From Helicoverpa zea (taxonomy: Eukaryota; Arthropoda; Insecta; Lepidoptera; Noctuidae), in contig NC_061475.1 in the NCBI RefSeq assembly GCF_022581195.2, positions 5,456,001 through 5,520,000 of the forward strand: a stretch of 64,000 nucleotides of DNA. The letters are read 5' to 3'. The notes under the pieces are model-generated. The model saw only the letters and a program-made list of their open reading frames with translations, was not told where the DNA came from and searched no databases. This document shows, in pieces, positions 1-9,560 of this stretch (position 1 is its first letter; every line of letters starts with the position of its first letter). Both the position numbers and the translations under genes were made by a program.

Positions 1-212
1 TTCTCTTGGACTAATTACTAGGCTCTAAGAATTTACAACCGTTCGACCGATTCTCATACTAACCTACGACTGTCATTGCGTATTTCCGACAATCGCATTT
101 ACGAAACATACAATTTTGTGCGTCGGTCGCAACCACGATATGTACATATGTATGTATATTGCAGTGGCGAAGGGTGGTTTAATGAAATAGGGAAGCCGCA
201 GCAAAAAAAAAA
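1..212. other. No recognised feature
   Basis: AT-rich sequence on both strands. I see no coding exon, RNA gene or recognisable repeat here. Confidence 0.5.
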
Positions 213-255
213 ACTTGGGGGGGGGGAGTACTCAGGGATGGGGGGGGGAGAGGTA
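213..255 (+). repeat. G-rich low-complexity tract
   Basis: Two runs of about ten G are separated by a short spacer that holds another GGG, followed by GA-rich sequence. The long runs could be split into four G-tracts, so a G-quadruplex is possible. It may also be a simple low-complexity expansion, where assembly length is unreliable. Confidence 0.5.
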
Positions 256-1097
256 ATGGAGGTAATTTCTCAGTCCACCTTTTAGCACTGACTGAGAGAC
301 TGATAGTTTGAACATGTTTTCTCGAGGAATTCGGCAGATTATTAATATCTATAAAACTTTATTATCTTTAGTTAGGTATATTAACTAGGTACTAGAATCT
401 GAGAAAACTTGGCACTAGAAACTATACATTTTAAGTATTTAATTTACAACGGCCTGTTAGCCATTGATATTTATCGTAGGTATTTATCCGTCAGGACGTT
501 AGTAATTCTAATATAGACGTAATATTGGTAGGTAATTCACCCGAGCGGCGTGCCCGAGTTTTATAACACGTTTTTATTCTCAGAACTTAACCTTGAAAAA
601 TAAGTTCCTTCCTAAAGTAAACAATCTGTCGGATCGGAAAACAGTCTAATGCGATAAATGCTATAGGTACATTAAAAAGAAACCTGATGCCATCTGTCTA
701 CGTATCAAAATACATCATTTCAACGTAGATATCTCTATTTTCACTAGGTACGCACACTGTAGTACTGTACTTGTACTGAGTACCAGGTCACACAGTGCGA
801 TCGCGGGAATTAGTAGGGAGTAATGATACTGCCAACTATTTAATCAAAATTATCTAAATTATACACTTTTTGAATTCATAAAAATAAATAGAATCTTAAC
901 ACCGCGATTCAGGATTTGCATAAAAATGCACAACGCCATCTATGTTGACATAATGTAACTAAAACACACACACGAACTATGTTACTTCCAAATGATACAC
1001 ACACTAATAAATTCAATTAAGTAATACAAAGAACAAATTGTTAATGGTATTATCTAAAACAAAATAAGAACAATGAGAGTGAATTTGTCTGATTTGT
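256..1097. other. No recognised feature
   Basis: AT-rich DNA with a short CA run near 963. A 'cgccatct' motif near 932 recurs inside the Helitron-like element at 44.65 kb and could be a tiny relic of one. Nothing here codes convincingly. Confidence 0.4.
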
Positions 1098-1104
1098 TTG
1101 TTTA

Positions 1105-1325
1105 CATATTTAAGAAAGCGCTGTCACTCGCGCGTAGACAGATATAGCTACTCTACTCTTGACGTGTTCTTTCTCGTTCACTCGCGAGTTTTGATTGGTG
1201 GAAGCCGCTCCGTGAGCCGGCTTACCGCTCGCCCTTATTTTGCGAACATCGCGCGGCGCGGCGTGGATGACGTCACGCAAGCGTAGTTTTGTATGGAGGA
1301 GGAAGCCGCGGCTTATTTAGTAGGA
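1105..1325. promoter_or_regulatory. CpG-rich promoter-like patch with a CRE
   Basis: This is the most GC- and CpG-rich segment of the first 20 kb. It carries an inverted CCAAT box (ATTGG near 1193), a perfect cAMP-response octamer TGACGTCA at 1268-1275, and a perfect 12-bp palindrome AAGCCGCGGCTT at 1303-1314. That combination resembles a housekeeping-type promoter or enhancer. I could not find a first coding exon next to it. The 62-codon open frame across it looks like a by-product of the GC content. Inference only; strand unknown. Confidence 0.35.
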
Positions 1326-1703
1326 GCAAAATGTTTCAAGTAATTTATAGACAATTTTTTTTACGGTGGTAGGCGTTTTGTTATACCTACATATTTAAAT
1401 TGTGTGGTTTAAATGATTATATTAATTATACCTATACCTATATTATAACTTATACCTATGCTTCTTTCTTGAAATTCGAAAGGGAAGCCGATGGGAATCG
1501 GCTTATAAGGACGCCTCGCCACTGGTATATTGTATATGTATACTCGATTGGAAGACAGACAGTCAAGTCGTTCCAATTAGTGTCACCGTGAGACAACCGC
1601 CTGAAGCGGAGTCCTCAATCTGAGGTGAACTATCTTATGGTTACGACAAGATAGGCACAAACTGAGGAATGATGGAGGTATAAGGGGTATTTCAAATTCA
1701 TTA
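1326..1703. other. No recognised feature
   Basis: AT-rich spacer with no identifiable gene or repeat between the GC-rich patch and the first Helitron-like element. Confidence 0.4.
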
Positions 1704-1886
1704 TCATTATACTAATATTAATGCTGAAGAGTTTTTTTGTTGGAATGCACAAATCTCAGTACTTCTGGACCGATCTGAAAATCTTGCATTGTTAGATCTA
1801 TTTGTCGAGAAAAAATATAGGCAATAGCTTCCCTGGATGTGCGGTGTAGTTCCCATGGAATGCTGGTGAAGCCGCTCGTAAGCTAG
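1704..1886 (+). mobile_element. Helitron-like (Lep1-type) nonautonomous element, copy A
   Basis: The 5' end begins with TC and carries the characteristic 'tatactaatatta' near 1709. The middle has the degenerate 'accgatctgaaaat' stretch. The 3' end terminates in CTAG at 1883-1886. These are the terminal features of Helitrons (TC...CTRR, insertion between A and T). It has no coding capacity. It abuts a second element without spacing. Confidence 0.55.
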
Positions 1887-1960
1887 TCCTACTAATATTA
1901 TAAATGTGGATTTGTGAGAATGTATGGATGTCTGTTTTTATTCATTCCCGCAGAAGCTAG
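1887..1960 (+). mobile_element. Helitron-like element, copy B, internally deleted
   Basis: It starts directly after the CTAG of copy A with TC and 'ctactaatattataaatg', and ends with 'cagaagctag'. Only about 74 bp remain, so almost all of the interior is missing while both termini are kept. Both copies have the same orientation, giving a head-to-tail tandem. Confidence 0.5.
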
Positions 1961-2619
1961 TTCTTTCATCGACTTTCATCTTGCTGATTGATACAGCTTG
2001 AAAGGATGGTACTTCAACAGAAACACGCACGCCTCGCTTTTACTATATTTTCGTAGGGGTCATAGAAAATTATTTAAATGTATATTATACGTTACTTTCT
2101 TTTCAAAATTAAAACATTTCTCTTATATTATTACAAAACTAAATTCCCACCAAATTACATTTATTAAATACGAAATACTTTTTCAATTAGCAACTAAAAG
2201 TACTAGGGGCACATAGAAAAACAGGAGGTAAAGTAATTAGCCAAATAACTTCTACTGGAACAAAACTAAGCTGTGTTCAGAATAACGCCAGTTGCACTGG
2301 AAAATCACACTAATACTGTTTAAGTACAGTACTGGCAACTAAATAAGTTTAAGCACACGGGAAATTGTTTAACACATTTTAACTTTAGATATAAAGTTAG
2401 TTGGTAAATTATTTGGACTATGCTAGTACCTAATTTAAAGTAGCTGCTTTATGTGCCTTTTGGCCAAGTCTTGCACTCGCGTCCAGTGAAAACTACTTCG
2501 CAAACACAGATAAAATATAGCCTAAAGCCTGCCCGATAAAAGGCCTATCTTGTATTAAAAGATAATTTGAATTGACCAATTTGAATAGTACCTTGTCATT
2601 TACCTCTATCGATTCTTCT
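1961..2619. other. No recognised feature
   Basis: AT-rich sequence. The 72-codon open frame at 1998-2216 has no recognisable domain and low-complexity composition, so I do not call it. Confidence 0.4.
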
Positions 2620-2811
2620 TCTTTTTTTTTATTATTATTTTTGTTATGCATAGTTTGGTTTAGTTTAATTTAAGTTATTTTTAATTTGAACGTTGTGCGC
2701 ACCTGTAATTAACATATTTACGCAGGACTTATTACAATTGTAAACTTATATATGTGAAAGTATTTGAAAATAAGTTGTTGGTGTGCCTAAATAAATAAAT
2801 AAATAAATAAA
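2620..2811 (+). mobile_element. Non-LTR retrotransposon 3' end with AAAT tail
   Basis: A T-rich 3' UTR-like stretch ends in 'ttggtgtgcctaaataaa' followed by a run of AAAT/AATA repeats (about 2789-2811). A 3' tail made of short tandem repeats is typical of several lepidopteran LINE families. The 5' part and all coding sequence are missing. The family is not identified. Confidence 0.45.
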
Positions 2812-3220
2812 AGATTTCTTAAATCAGACCACATAAACACAAATCATCTTTAACGTAAGAAAATAAGTATAGATTTCACATATGCAAATAAAAGGAAGCA
2901 TATTGTCTTAACAATCTCCAGATTTCGACTTATCTCTACACACAATTTCATATGAATGCCTGGAAAAATATTTTATTTTCAAGTACGTGTGTGGATATTG
3001 AACTAATAAAAATTAAAAACTTCAAAATAAAATGCTAATACACTAAATACATCTCTTTATCACTGTATTAAGTTGGTTAAACCTAATAGTTTACAAGTCA
3101 CAGCTTAGAGCTTACTCAGTTAAAAGCTCAGGTTTAACTTGATAAGCGTCGGTGGCCATCTTTAAAGGAACAGGTTACGGGCTAATAGTTAAACCAATTA
3201 CTGCGTCGGCTTACCAGCTA
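2812..3220. other. No recognised feature
   Basis: AT-rich spacer between the LINE tail and the mariner element. I see nothing in it. Confidence 0.4.
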
Positions 3221-3222
3221 TA

Positions 3223-3675
3223 CAGGGTGTTTGGCGCATGGACCGACACAATTTTTTGGGGGATTCGTGAGGCCATGTACTAGTTTTCACTCATAGACCC
3301 AATGTCCTATATGTCACTGTATTCGAGATACGATTTTTTTTGTTTGTTTTTAAAAATTACCGGAACTATCACCTTTAAAACGCTATAACTTTTCAGTCTG
3401 TTGTCGAATTTACACCAAATCACTTTCATTGCGTTCTCTGATGTATTATTATTCCAAATAAAACATAAATTCATAGCACTAGATGGAAAAAAAATACTTG
3501 TTGAGCTTCCAAAGTCTTAAAAATGAAAAAACGTATGAAAAATGTCAAATTCAAAATTAATTATAAAAAAAAGTAAAAGCTTTTATGAACTTCATTTAAT
3601 AAAAAAAAAAATGCCTACTTAATACCCTTTCCAACGATATGCCACATGGGTGTGAAATCATTAATAATGTCGTCA
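3223..3675 (+). repeat. Mariner left terminal inverted repeat (~453 bp)
   Basis: Reads inward from CAGGGTGTTTGGCGCATGG and matches the reverse complement of 5439-5889 almost base for base, with scattered substitutions and one- or two-base length differences in poly-A/T runs. The match stops near 'gtcgtca' at 3669-3675. The arm is much longer than the roughly 30-bp repeats of typical mariners. Confidence 0.85.
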
Positions 3676-3755
3676 CAAACCTAAAGGTACACATTAACCA
3701 GTGCCAGGGTAATGAAAACACAAAAATGTTTTAAAATGTTTTAATTAAATTTAAG

Positions 3756-5127
3756 TTATAAATTATGTTCAAAATGACTGCCTCTGTTGCGAATGCATGC
3801 ACGGCATCTTTTTCTAATTTCTACAGTCGTCGTCCTCAGTCGCATTTCTGCTTTCATAATTTCAAAGGCGCAATTTATTCTTTCGATTAAAATTTCTCTT
3901 GTGGGTACTTCAGTCGCATACACAATTTCTTTTGCACGGCCCCAGACATAAAAATCCAAGGGCGTCAGGTCTGGTGAACGTGCAGGCCAAGGAATTGGGC
4001 CGCCTCTTCCGATCCATGAATTTGGAAAACAGTTGTCCAAATGTTCTCGCACGTCTCGCTGGTAATGTGCTGGACAGCCATCATTTTGGAAAATAATTGG
4101 TTCTCCATCTAATACTGGTAATACCAATTCAGGTAAATCTTCGAGTAAAAAATTCAAATAATTTTCTCCGGTCAGGCGCTCTGGTAAGAAATGTGGACCG
4201 ATCAGGTGTCTTCCAATAACCCCCGCCCAAACGTTTACACTAAACTTAGTTTGAAAGGAACTTTGTCTTTTCTTGCGGGGATTTTGTCTTTTTTGCGCCC
4301 AATGGTGAAGGTTGTGGAGATTCACAATTCCCTCGTGATTAAAATTGGATTCATCAGTCCACAAAATTCTTTTTAAAAAATTTGTATCATCTACGTCCGT
4401 ATGCATCATAAATCGGCAAAAATCGAGCCGTCTCCTGTGATCATCATCTATGAGACCTAGAACAATCCATTAAAGACTGGTAAAAATTCACTTTTTGAAT
4501 GGCAAAAACTAACATAAATTTAAAAGATAAAATTAGAAAAAATAAAAGTTACTAGGTATTTATTTGAAAAACGAACCAGTAAAGCTACAAGGATATTTGT
4601 AAACGTTTAAAATAAGTGTATGGTTAAAACCATTTTAAAATACAAGTTTTTTGGGTGCAAAATTTCAGCACAATAAGGTCGAAGATAACTGGTTCAAAAT
4701 TTAGTTTTACGATTTCGCCTGATAAAATAAATAAAGTACTTAACGTACCTTGAACAGAAGTGTAGTGATACGCATGCTTTCCATTTTCCCGAAGAACTGA
4801 CCAAACTTTCCAAACCGACAAGTGAAGTCTTTCAGCTACAACTCGAATACTTGTCGTTGGATCCTCATCAAAAGCTTGCAAAATGCTTTCATCAATTACA
4901 ACATTATGTTGCCTCACATTAACGCGAGGCTCTTGGAAATTTATGTTTCCAGTCTCCCTCAGACGTCGATAGGTTGTAGCAAACGTCTCGTGGTGTGGTA
5001 TACGCCGGTTAGGATAACGCTGCTGGTAAATTCTACGCGCTTCACGAGCGTTACAATTAGCGCTGCCATATGCCAACAACATGTCAGCATACTCTTCGTT
5101 GCTGAAGTTAGGCATTGTAACAAGCAC
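3756..5127 (-). CDS. Mariner-type DD41D transposase, two exons
   Basis: Cut-and-paste transposase acting on the element's own ends. On the minus strand exon 1 is 5127-4749 and exon 2 is 4456-3756. The 292-bp intron (4748-4457) has a strong donor (CAAG|GTACGT) and a CTAG acceptor. The join falls inside a Gly codon and leaves an open frame of about 359 aa, normal for mariner transposases. Residues 5-60 form an N-terminal helix-turn-helix of the DUF4817 type (starts PNFSNEEYADMLLAYGSANC). A second HTH lies near 75-120. The catalytic triad is visible as WTDES (Asp about 161), QNDGCPAHY (Asp about 252) and SPDLTPLDFYVWG (Asp about 294), with 41 residues between the last two. Without splicing, stops separate the halves. 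I chose the ATG at 5127; the next Met four codons on is also possible. No frameshift or missing catalytic residue is seen. Confidence 0.82.
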
Positions 5128-5438
5128 GGTGAATACACCAACAGTTTAACAGAAAAGTTCAACAAACAAAACTTAACAAAAACAAACTTTAACAAAAAAC
5201 AACGAAATAGGAAAACGTGAAATACACGGACACTTCCGATAGCAGAGATAGTCAAATCTCGACTAAACAAGGATCACATAACAAACTCCAACCCAATGAT
5301 AGACAAAGACAAGAGATATTTTTCATGCGTAAGAAAGAGACAGGCAGTTTACCTGCCAATTACCTGCTTACCATTGTTCTATCAAACGGGTTCGTTGTTA
5401 GAGACGTTAGAGTGCGTGTTCGTTCCTGCTCTGATTTT

Positions 5439-5889
5439 GACGACATTATTAATGATTTCACACCCATGTGGCATATCGTTGGAAAGGGTATTAAGTAGGC
5501 AATTTTTTTTTATTAAACGAAGTTCATAAAAGCTTTTACTTTTTTTTATAATTAATTTTGAATTTGACATTTTTCATACGTTTTTTCATTTTTAAGAGTT
5601 TGGAAGCTCAACAAGTATTTTTTTTCCATCTAGTGCTATGAATTTATGTTTTATTTAGAATAATAATACATCAGAGAACGCAATGAAAGTGATTTGGTGT
5701 AAATTCGACAACAGACTGAAAAGTTATAGCGTTTTAAAGGTGATAGTTCCGGTAATTTTTAAAAACAAACAAAAAAAATCGTATCTCGAATACAGTGACA
5801 TATAGGACATTGGGTCTATGAGTGAAAACTAGTACATGGCCTCACGAATCCCCCAAAAATTTTTGTCGGTCCATGCGCCAAACACCCTG
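5439..5889 (-). repeat. Mariner right terminal inverted repeat (~451 bp)
   Basis: Inverted partner of 3223-3675. It ends in CCAAACACCCTG followed by the TA duplication. The transposase start codon lies about 310 bp inside this arm's inner edge, so the promoter is probably within or just inside the repeat. Confidence 0.85.
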
Positions 5890-5950
5890 TATAAAGTGAA
5901 GTTGCATTACTGAAACATTATTTTAACCTTAATAAACTATCGTTTTTTTA

Positions 5951-6095
5951 CGGTGGGTTGCACCGTTGCTACAATTTAACTAAAACGATAACCGAACCAT
6001 TTTCAGTTGTCAAATCACCAATTTGACCAATTCGCGGAAAGTATACGGCTGGTTATGGTTTGCTTATCGTTTTAGTCAAATGTTGTAACCTACCC
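5951..6095. mobile_element. PIF/Harbinger-like MITE with TTA duplication
   Basis: The ends are inverted: the left starts CGGTGGGTTGCACC and the right ends GTAACCTACCC. A second inner match ('actaaaacgataaccgaacc' against 'ggtttgcttatcgttttagt') extends the arms to about 45 bp. The 3-bp flanks are TTA on both sides (5948-5950 and 6096-6098), which fits the TWA target of PIF/Harbinger. There is no coding sequence. A partial relative lies at 32020-32062. Confidence 0.55.
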
Positions 6096-6099
6096 TTAA

Positions 6100-6286
6100 T
6101 GCGCACTTTAATATTGTAAATGAGAAAAAAAACTCTGTCAGGCTTTTACCCAAAAACTACTAAGCAGATTTAAATGATTGATTGGTACACAGATAGTTTA
6201 AATCCTGGGGAAAAAAAAGCAACTTTTTGTCCAGGTGCCCGAAGTAGTTCCCTCTAGACGCGGGTGGAGTCGCGGCAAAGAGCTAG
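6100..6286 (+). mobile_element. Degenerate Helitron-like (Lep1-type) element
   Basis: A weak 'tttaatattgtaaatgag' start is followed by the usual 'aaaactactaagcagattt' middle and an end of 'gacgcgggtggagtcgcgg...gagctag' closing with CTAG at 6283-6286. The GC hairpin before the 3' end is still recognisable. No coding capacity. Confidence 0.5.
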
Positions 6287-6523
6287 TGTAAAATCTTAGC
6301 TAAATATACAATTATTCTCTCATACTTCATGTACTTTATAGAAACATATACATCTCAAACTTGTACATAATGTTTCACCTAACTAATCAATATAACGAAG
6401 TTGTTGTTACGACTTAGCCTAAAGACTTAATTTCCTAGAATATAATGTGCTTAATCTACCCACTTTAGGTTTCAAGAATAACAATTAGTATACTTTGGGT
6501 TTACTAATTCGAACTTTGGGTTT
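6287..6523. other. No recognised feature
   Basis: AT-rich spacer before the SINE. I see nothing in it. Confidence 0.4.
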
Positions 6524-6539
6524 GAACTTTGATCGTAAT

Positions 6540-6921
6540 CATCCATCCTCCGAGCCTTTTCCCAATCATGTTGGGGTCGGCTTCCAGTCTAACCGGATTC
6601 AGCTGAGTACCAGTGCTTTACTCAAATCTGACCTCCTCAACCTAGTTACCCGGGCAACCCGATACCCGTTGGTTGACTGGTGTCAGACTTACTGGCTTCT
6701 GACTACCCGTAACGACTGCTAAGGCTGTTCAATGACAGCCGGGACCTACAGGTTAACGTGCCATCCGAAACACAGCCAATGGTGTCTAAAATATACTTAG
6801 AAAGTACATACAAACTTAGAAAAGTTGCATTGGTACTTGCCTGACCTGGAATCGAACCCGCGCCCTCATACTTGAGAGGTTGGTCCTTTACTCACTAGGC
6901 CACCACGACTTTTTTTGACAG
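6540..6921 (-). mobile_element. Full-length tRNA-derived SINE with target-site duplication
   Basis: On the minus strand the element opens with a tRNA-like head holding an A box (TGGCCTAGTGAG, complement of about 6891-6902) and a B box (GGTTCGATTCC, complement of 6848-6858), the internal RNA polymerase III promoter. A body follows, ending in 'cccaacatgattgggaaaag' and a short GATG-type tail. It is bracketed by a 16-bp direct repeat, GAACTTTGATCGTAAT (6524-6539) and GAACTTTGATCATAAT (6922-6937), with one mismatch. It resembles the HaSE-type SINEs described from Helicoverpa; the family name is from memory and not searched. Confidence 0.8.
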
Positions 6922-6937
6922 AACTTTGATCATAATA

Positions 6938-9224
6938 TTAGAAATTATAGTTGTTATTAAAATACCTCTAAACTATGGTAGTCACTTACTTCTAAAAAAT
7001 AACATTTTGTAGTGTTTTTTAAAACCATGTTTACTATTATAATACTTATGCCTAACCTTAATTTTTTTTAAGTAGTATGGCATCTTTTAAAGTTGTTGTC
7101 TATACTTCAACGGTACCATAACTGCAAGACTGACTTACATGAAATATTTTATATTCATACACCGACAGATTGAAATTTGAACCAGGAAACAATTATTTTT
7201 ATTGAATTCTCAGAACGTTCTGAAAGTGAGAGAAACAGTTTTATCGCTCGCCTGAAAATATTGTTCAAGAAACAATACAATATTTCGATCGCCTGGGAAT
7301 AAGCCTTTATTTTAACAGTTTCCAATAGCCTTGGTAGTTCGTATAAAATTTCAATATTCCCAATATATTTTAATATTCGTTACTATTTTAATTGGCTCCT
7401 CTTAATAACGGTGACAGCTGCGGTATTTAATGAAACTTGTGGATTGTAGAGCTAAAAGATTAAAGGCGATTTTCTAAATTGAATTTTGGTACGTTATTGA
7501 ACATTTTATGAAAGTAGCTTTTATAGTTTCATGTTATTTATTGGGTGCCGTAAATAAAGTCGTAAATTACTTTCTTTAGTTTATATTGCCGACTGTAATA
7601 AATGGTGAAAGAATTCGTTGACTTGTGAGAACATTTTGTGTCGTTACTTATTTGTAATCTATAACCGGGTCTTACTATAGAATAGTTTGAATATACACTT
7701 ATATTAAAAAAATATATGTACGTACATGATAGGAATTAAAATGAGTAATTAATGAAAACTGTACAAATACATATACCTATTTTCATGATGTAAATAAAAC
7801 TTCTCCAAAATGAAAATCTCAAAAAAAGAACAAAATTCAAACAGCACTGAGCCTGACAGATTCTCCTGACTCCGTTCCACGAAAAAAAATGCAGGTACAC
7901 GAAACAAAATATCCAACACCAACTCTCGCAGCTGAAAATTCCTTATTAAAACATTTATGAGGTCGGCGAACATAATTTCCATCGCAACCTTTGTTCTGTA
8001 CTCTAAATATATTTTTTCAGACTGTTTATCTACTCTGTTTGTTGCCGTTCCTGGTAACGGATTTTTTATGCTTAATTTTGCTCTTATAAGCTTGGTATGT
8101 AAGCAAAACCTTTAAAGAAGGCTTAGATTCTAGAAATTAATTTAGGTTCTATTTCGATGGCATTTTTAAAGTGCCTTTTTGATTACTCTACGCTTAATTG
8201 GTGACAGATTAGACTTTTGAAGATCTCTTGTATTCGGCTAGCATGTAACAGACCGTAAATGAGTTAAAGTCTCAAATAAATATGAATCAAAGAAACTCAA
8301 GCACCCACTGAAGTGATCTTCAAATCTTAAACAAAAAGATTTTCAAACTTAAAGGTCCACTACGAATTTTGAAAAATGGTCTCAATTTTGTGCTTAATTC
8401 TAGAGTTTGAAGAATCTGCAAAGTAGGTACTTTTTTTGTATCCAATGTTTGTCAAACTTCTTTATTTGATGGATTGTTTACGCCTTCAAATATTGGATAG
8501 TAAACAAGTTTTTTGAAGTGCTCAATAACAGCGGTCGATCAATCAAGGTTAAGCTTAGCTTGGCGCGGCCTGACTAGAGATGGATGCTCGATTCTTTCCT
8601 ATTGAGAATTTTTCGTTCTTAAATTAGTAAGTACAAATTAATGATTACCTTTTATTTAACCTTTTGGTAGAGAATGCATAAAATTTTCAATAAGCGTGCA
8701 GACAAACGCTATGAAAGTTTTAGTTATTGATAAAGTACTTATTAATCTTTTCACATATTGGCCACTGAGTGCTCGATAGAAAGAAAAAAAACTTTAATAG
8801 TATAATAATCTAAATCAGTATGCTATACCTATATGTATAGTATACTAATAATAAAACCTTCACAATGAGTATTATCCATTTTCAGGTTATCCATTATAGA
8901 TGGTATCGTAATAATCAGACAATAACCTCAAAAGCTTACTTAGATATTAATATAACGCCAAATAACATTTATTTTCGAAAAAACAAAAGACAGTGCTAAT
9001 CCTCTCTCTTCGCGCCCAGTTACAAGACGACAGTTGACCCAAATAGATTCCCAAGTCTGATAGAAACTCTAGACTTCCAATAGTCTTAAGTCAATACTGT
9101 TTCAATGGTACTTACGACCTATTTCCATTATTGCAGTTTGGTTTTGCAACTGGTGGAGCTCGTGGAAAAGTAACAGCCACACGGGTTCATCACTGTGTAA
9201 AAAAATATTCCCTATGTACCTCTA
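6938..9224. other. No gene recognised
   Basis: About 2.3 kb of AT-rich DNA. The 77-codon minus-strand frame at 7749-7982 has no recognisable domain. A hairpin at 8818-8847 (12-bp stem with one mismatch, 6-base loop) is the only local structure I noted. Confidence 0.4.
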
Positions 9225-9415
9225 TACACATATAACGCTATAGGGATTTCATTTTGATATAGGTAAATATGGTCTCGCTATCACACGTAAACGGTTGTAC
9301 CGATTAAGCTGAAAATTAGAGAGGAGGTAGCTTAGATCCTCGAGAAGACATAGGTTTTTGTCACCAGCTGGCTACGGGTCGCAGTTATCTTGGGTGAAAC
9401 CGCCGGCGAGGGCTT
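9225..9415 (+). mobile_element. Degenerate Helitron-like element
   Basis: Contains the recurring middle 'gattaagctgaaaattagag' and 'gaggtagcttaga', then a 'gggtgaaaccgccggcgag' 3' region. The ends are eroded, so the boundaries are approximate. Confidence 0.45.
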
Positions 9416-9424
9416 GTCATTTAT

Positions 9425-9560
9425 TAGGTTAAGCAACGCTTGGCACGGTTGGTCTATGGATGGGTGACGATGTTTCGGAAACCACGCTTAGTTGTGAGTC
9501 CCGGTTGCCATGTACTCCTTTGGATATTTAAAAACCGGACGTATGACAACCAGTGTATCG
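9425..9560 (+). mobile_element. 5S-rRNA-like SINE (SINE3-type) fragment
   Basis: The segment 'ggttaagcaacgcttggcac' followed by 'ggatgggtgac' matches the 3' half of eukaryotic 5S rRNA, including the internal promoter region (GTTAAGCAACG and TGGATGGGTGACC). The sequence then leaves the 5S pattern, so this is a 5S-derived SINE head rather than a 5S gene. The downstream 'ttcggaaaccacg...gtcccggttgcc' resembles part of the body of the SINE at 6540-6921. The boundaries are approximate. Confidence 0.55.

Larger units (their letters stand above)
3223..5889 (-). mobile_element. Complete mariner-type (DD41D) DNA transposon
   Basis: A 2,667-bp element with termini CAGGGTG...CACCCTG, flanked by TA dinucleotides (3221-3222 and 5890-5891) as expected for Tc1/mariner insertion at TA. 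The left and right ends are inverted copies of each other for about 450 bp. Between them, on the minus strand, is a transposase gene in two exons. The two arms are very similar and the frame is open, so the copy looks young and possibly autonomous. By catalytic spacing (D, D, then D after 41 residues) it belongs with the rosa-type DD41D mariners rather than the classic DD34D group. The placement is by spacing only, without an alignment. Confidence 0.85.

Noticed and set aside
4822..5270. Open frames of 132 and 103 codons overlapping transposase exon 1
   Set aside because: They are other-frame readings of the transposase exon and the adjacent right arm. The exon frame carries the domain signatures.
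8818..8847. Hairpin AGTATGCTATAC...GTATAGTATACT
   Set aside because: AT-rich 12-bp stem that could easily arise by chance. Too short for a microRNA precursor and no second copy seen.
9425..9560. 5S rRNA gene
   Set aside because: Only the 3' half matches and the sequence then diverges from 5S into SINE-like body.
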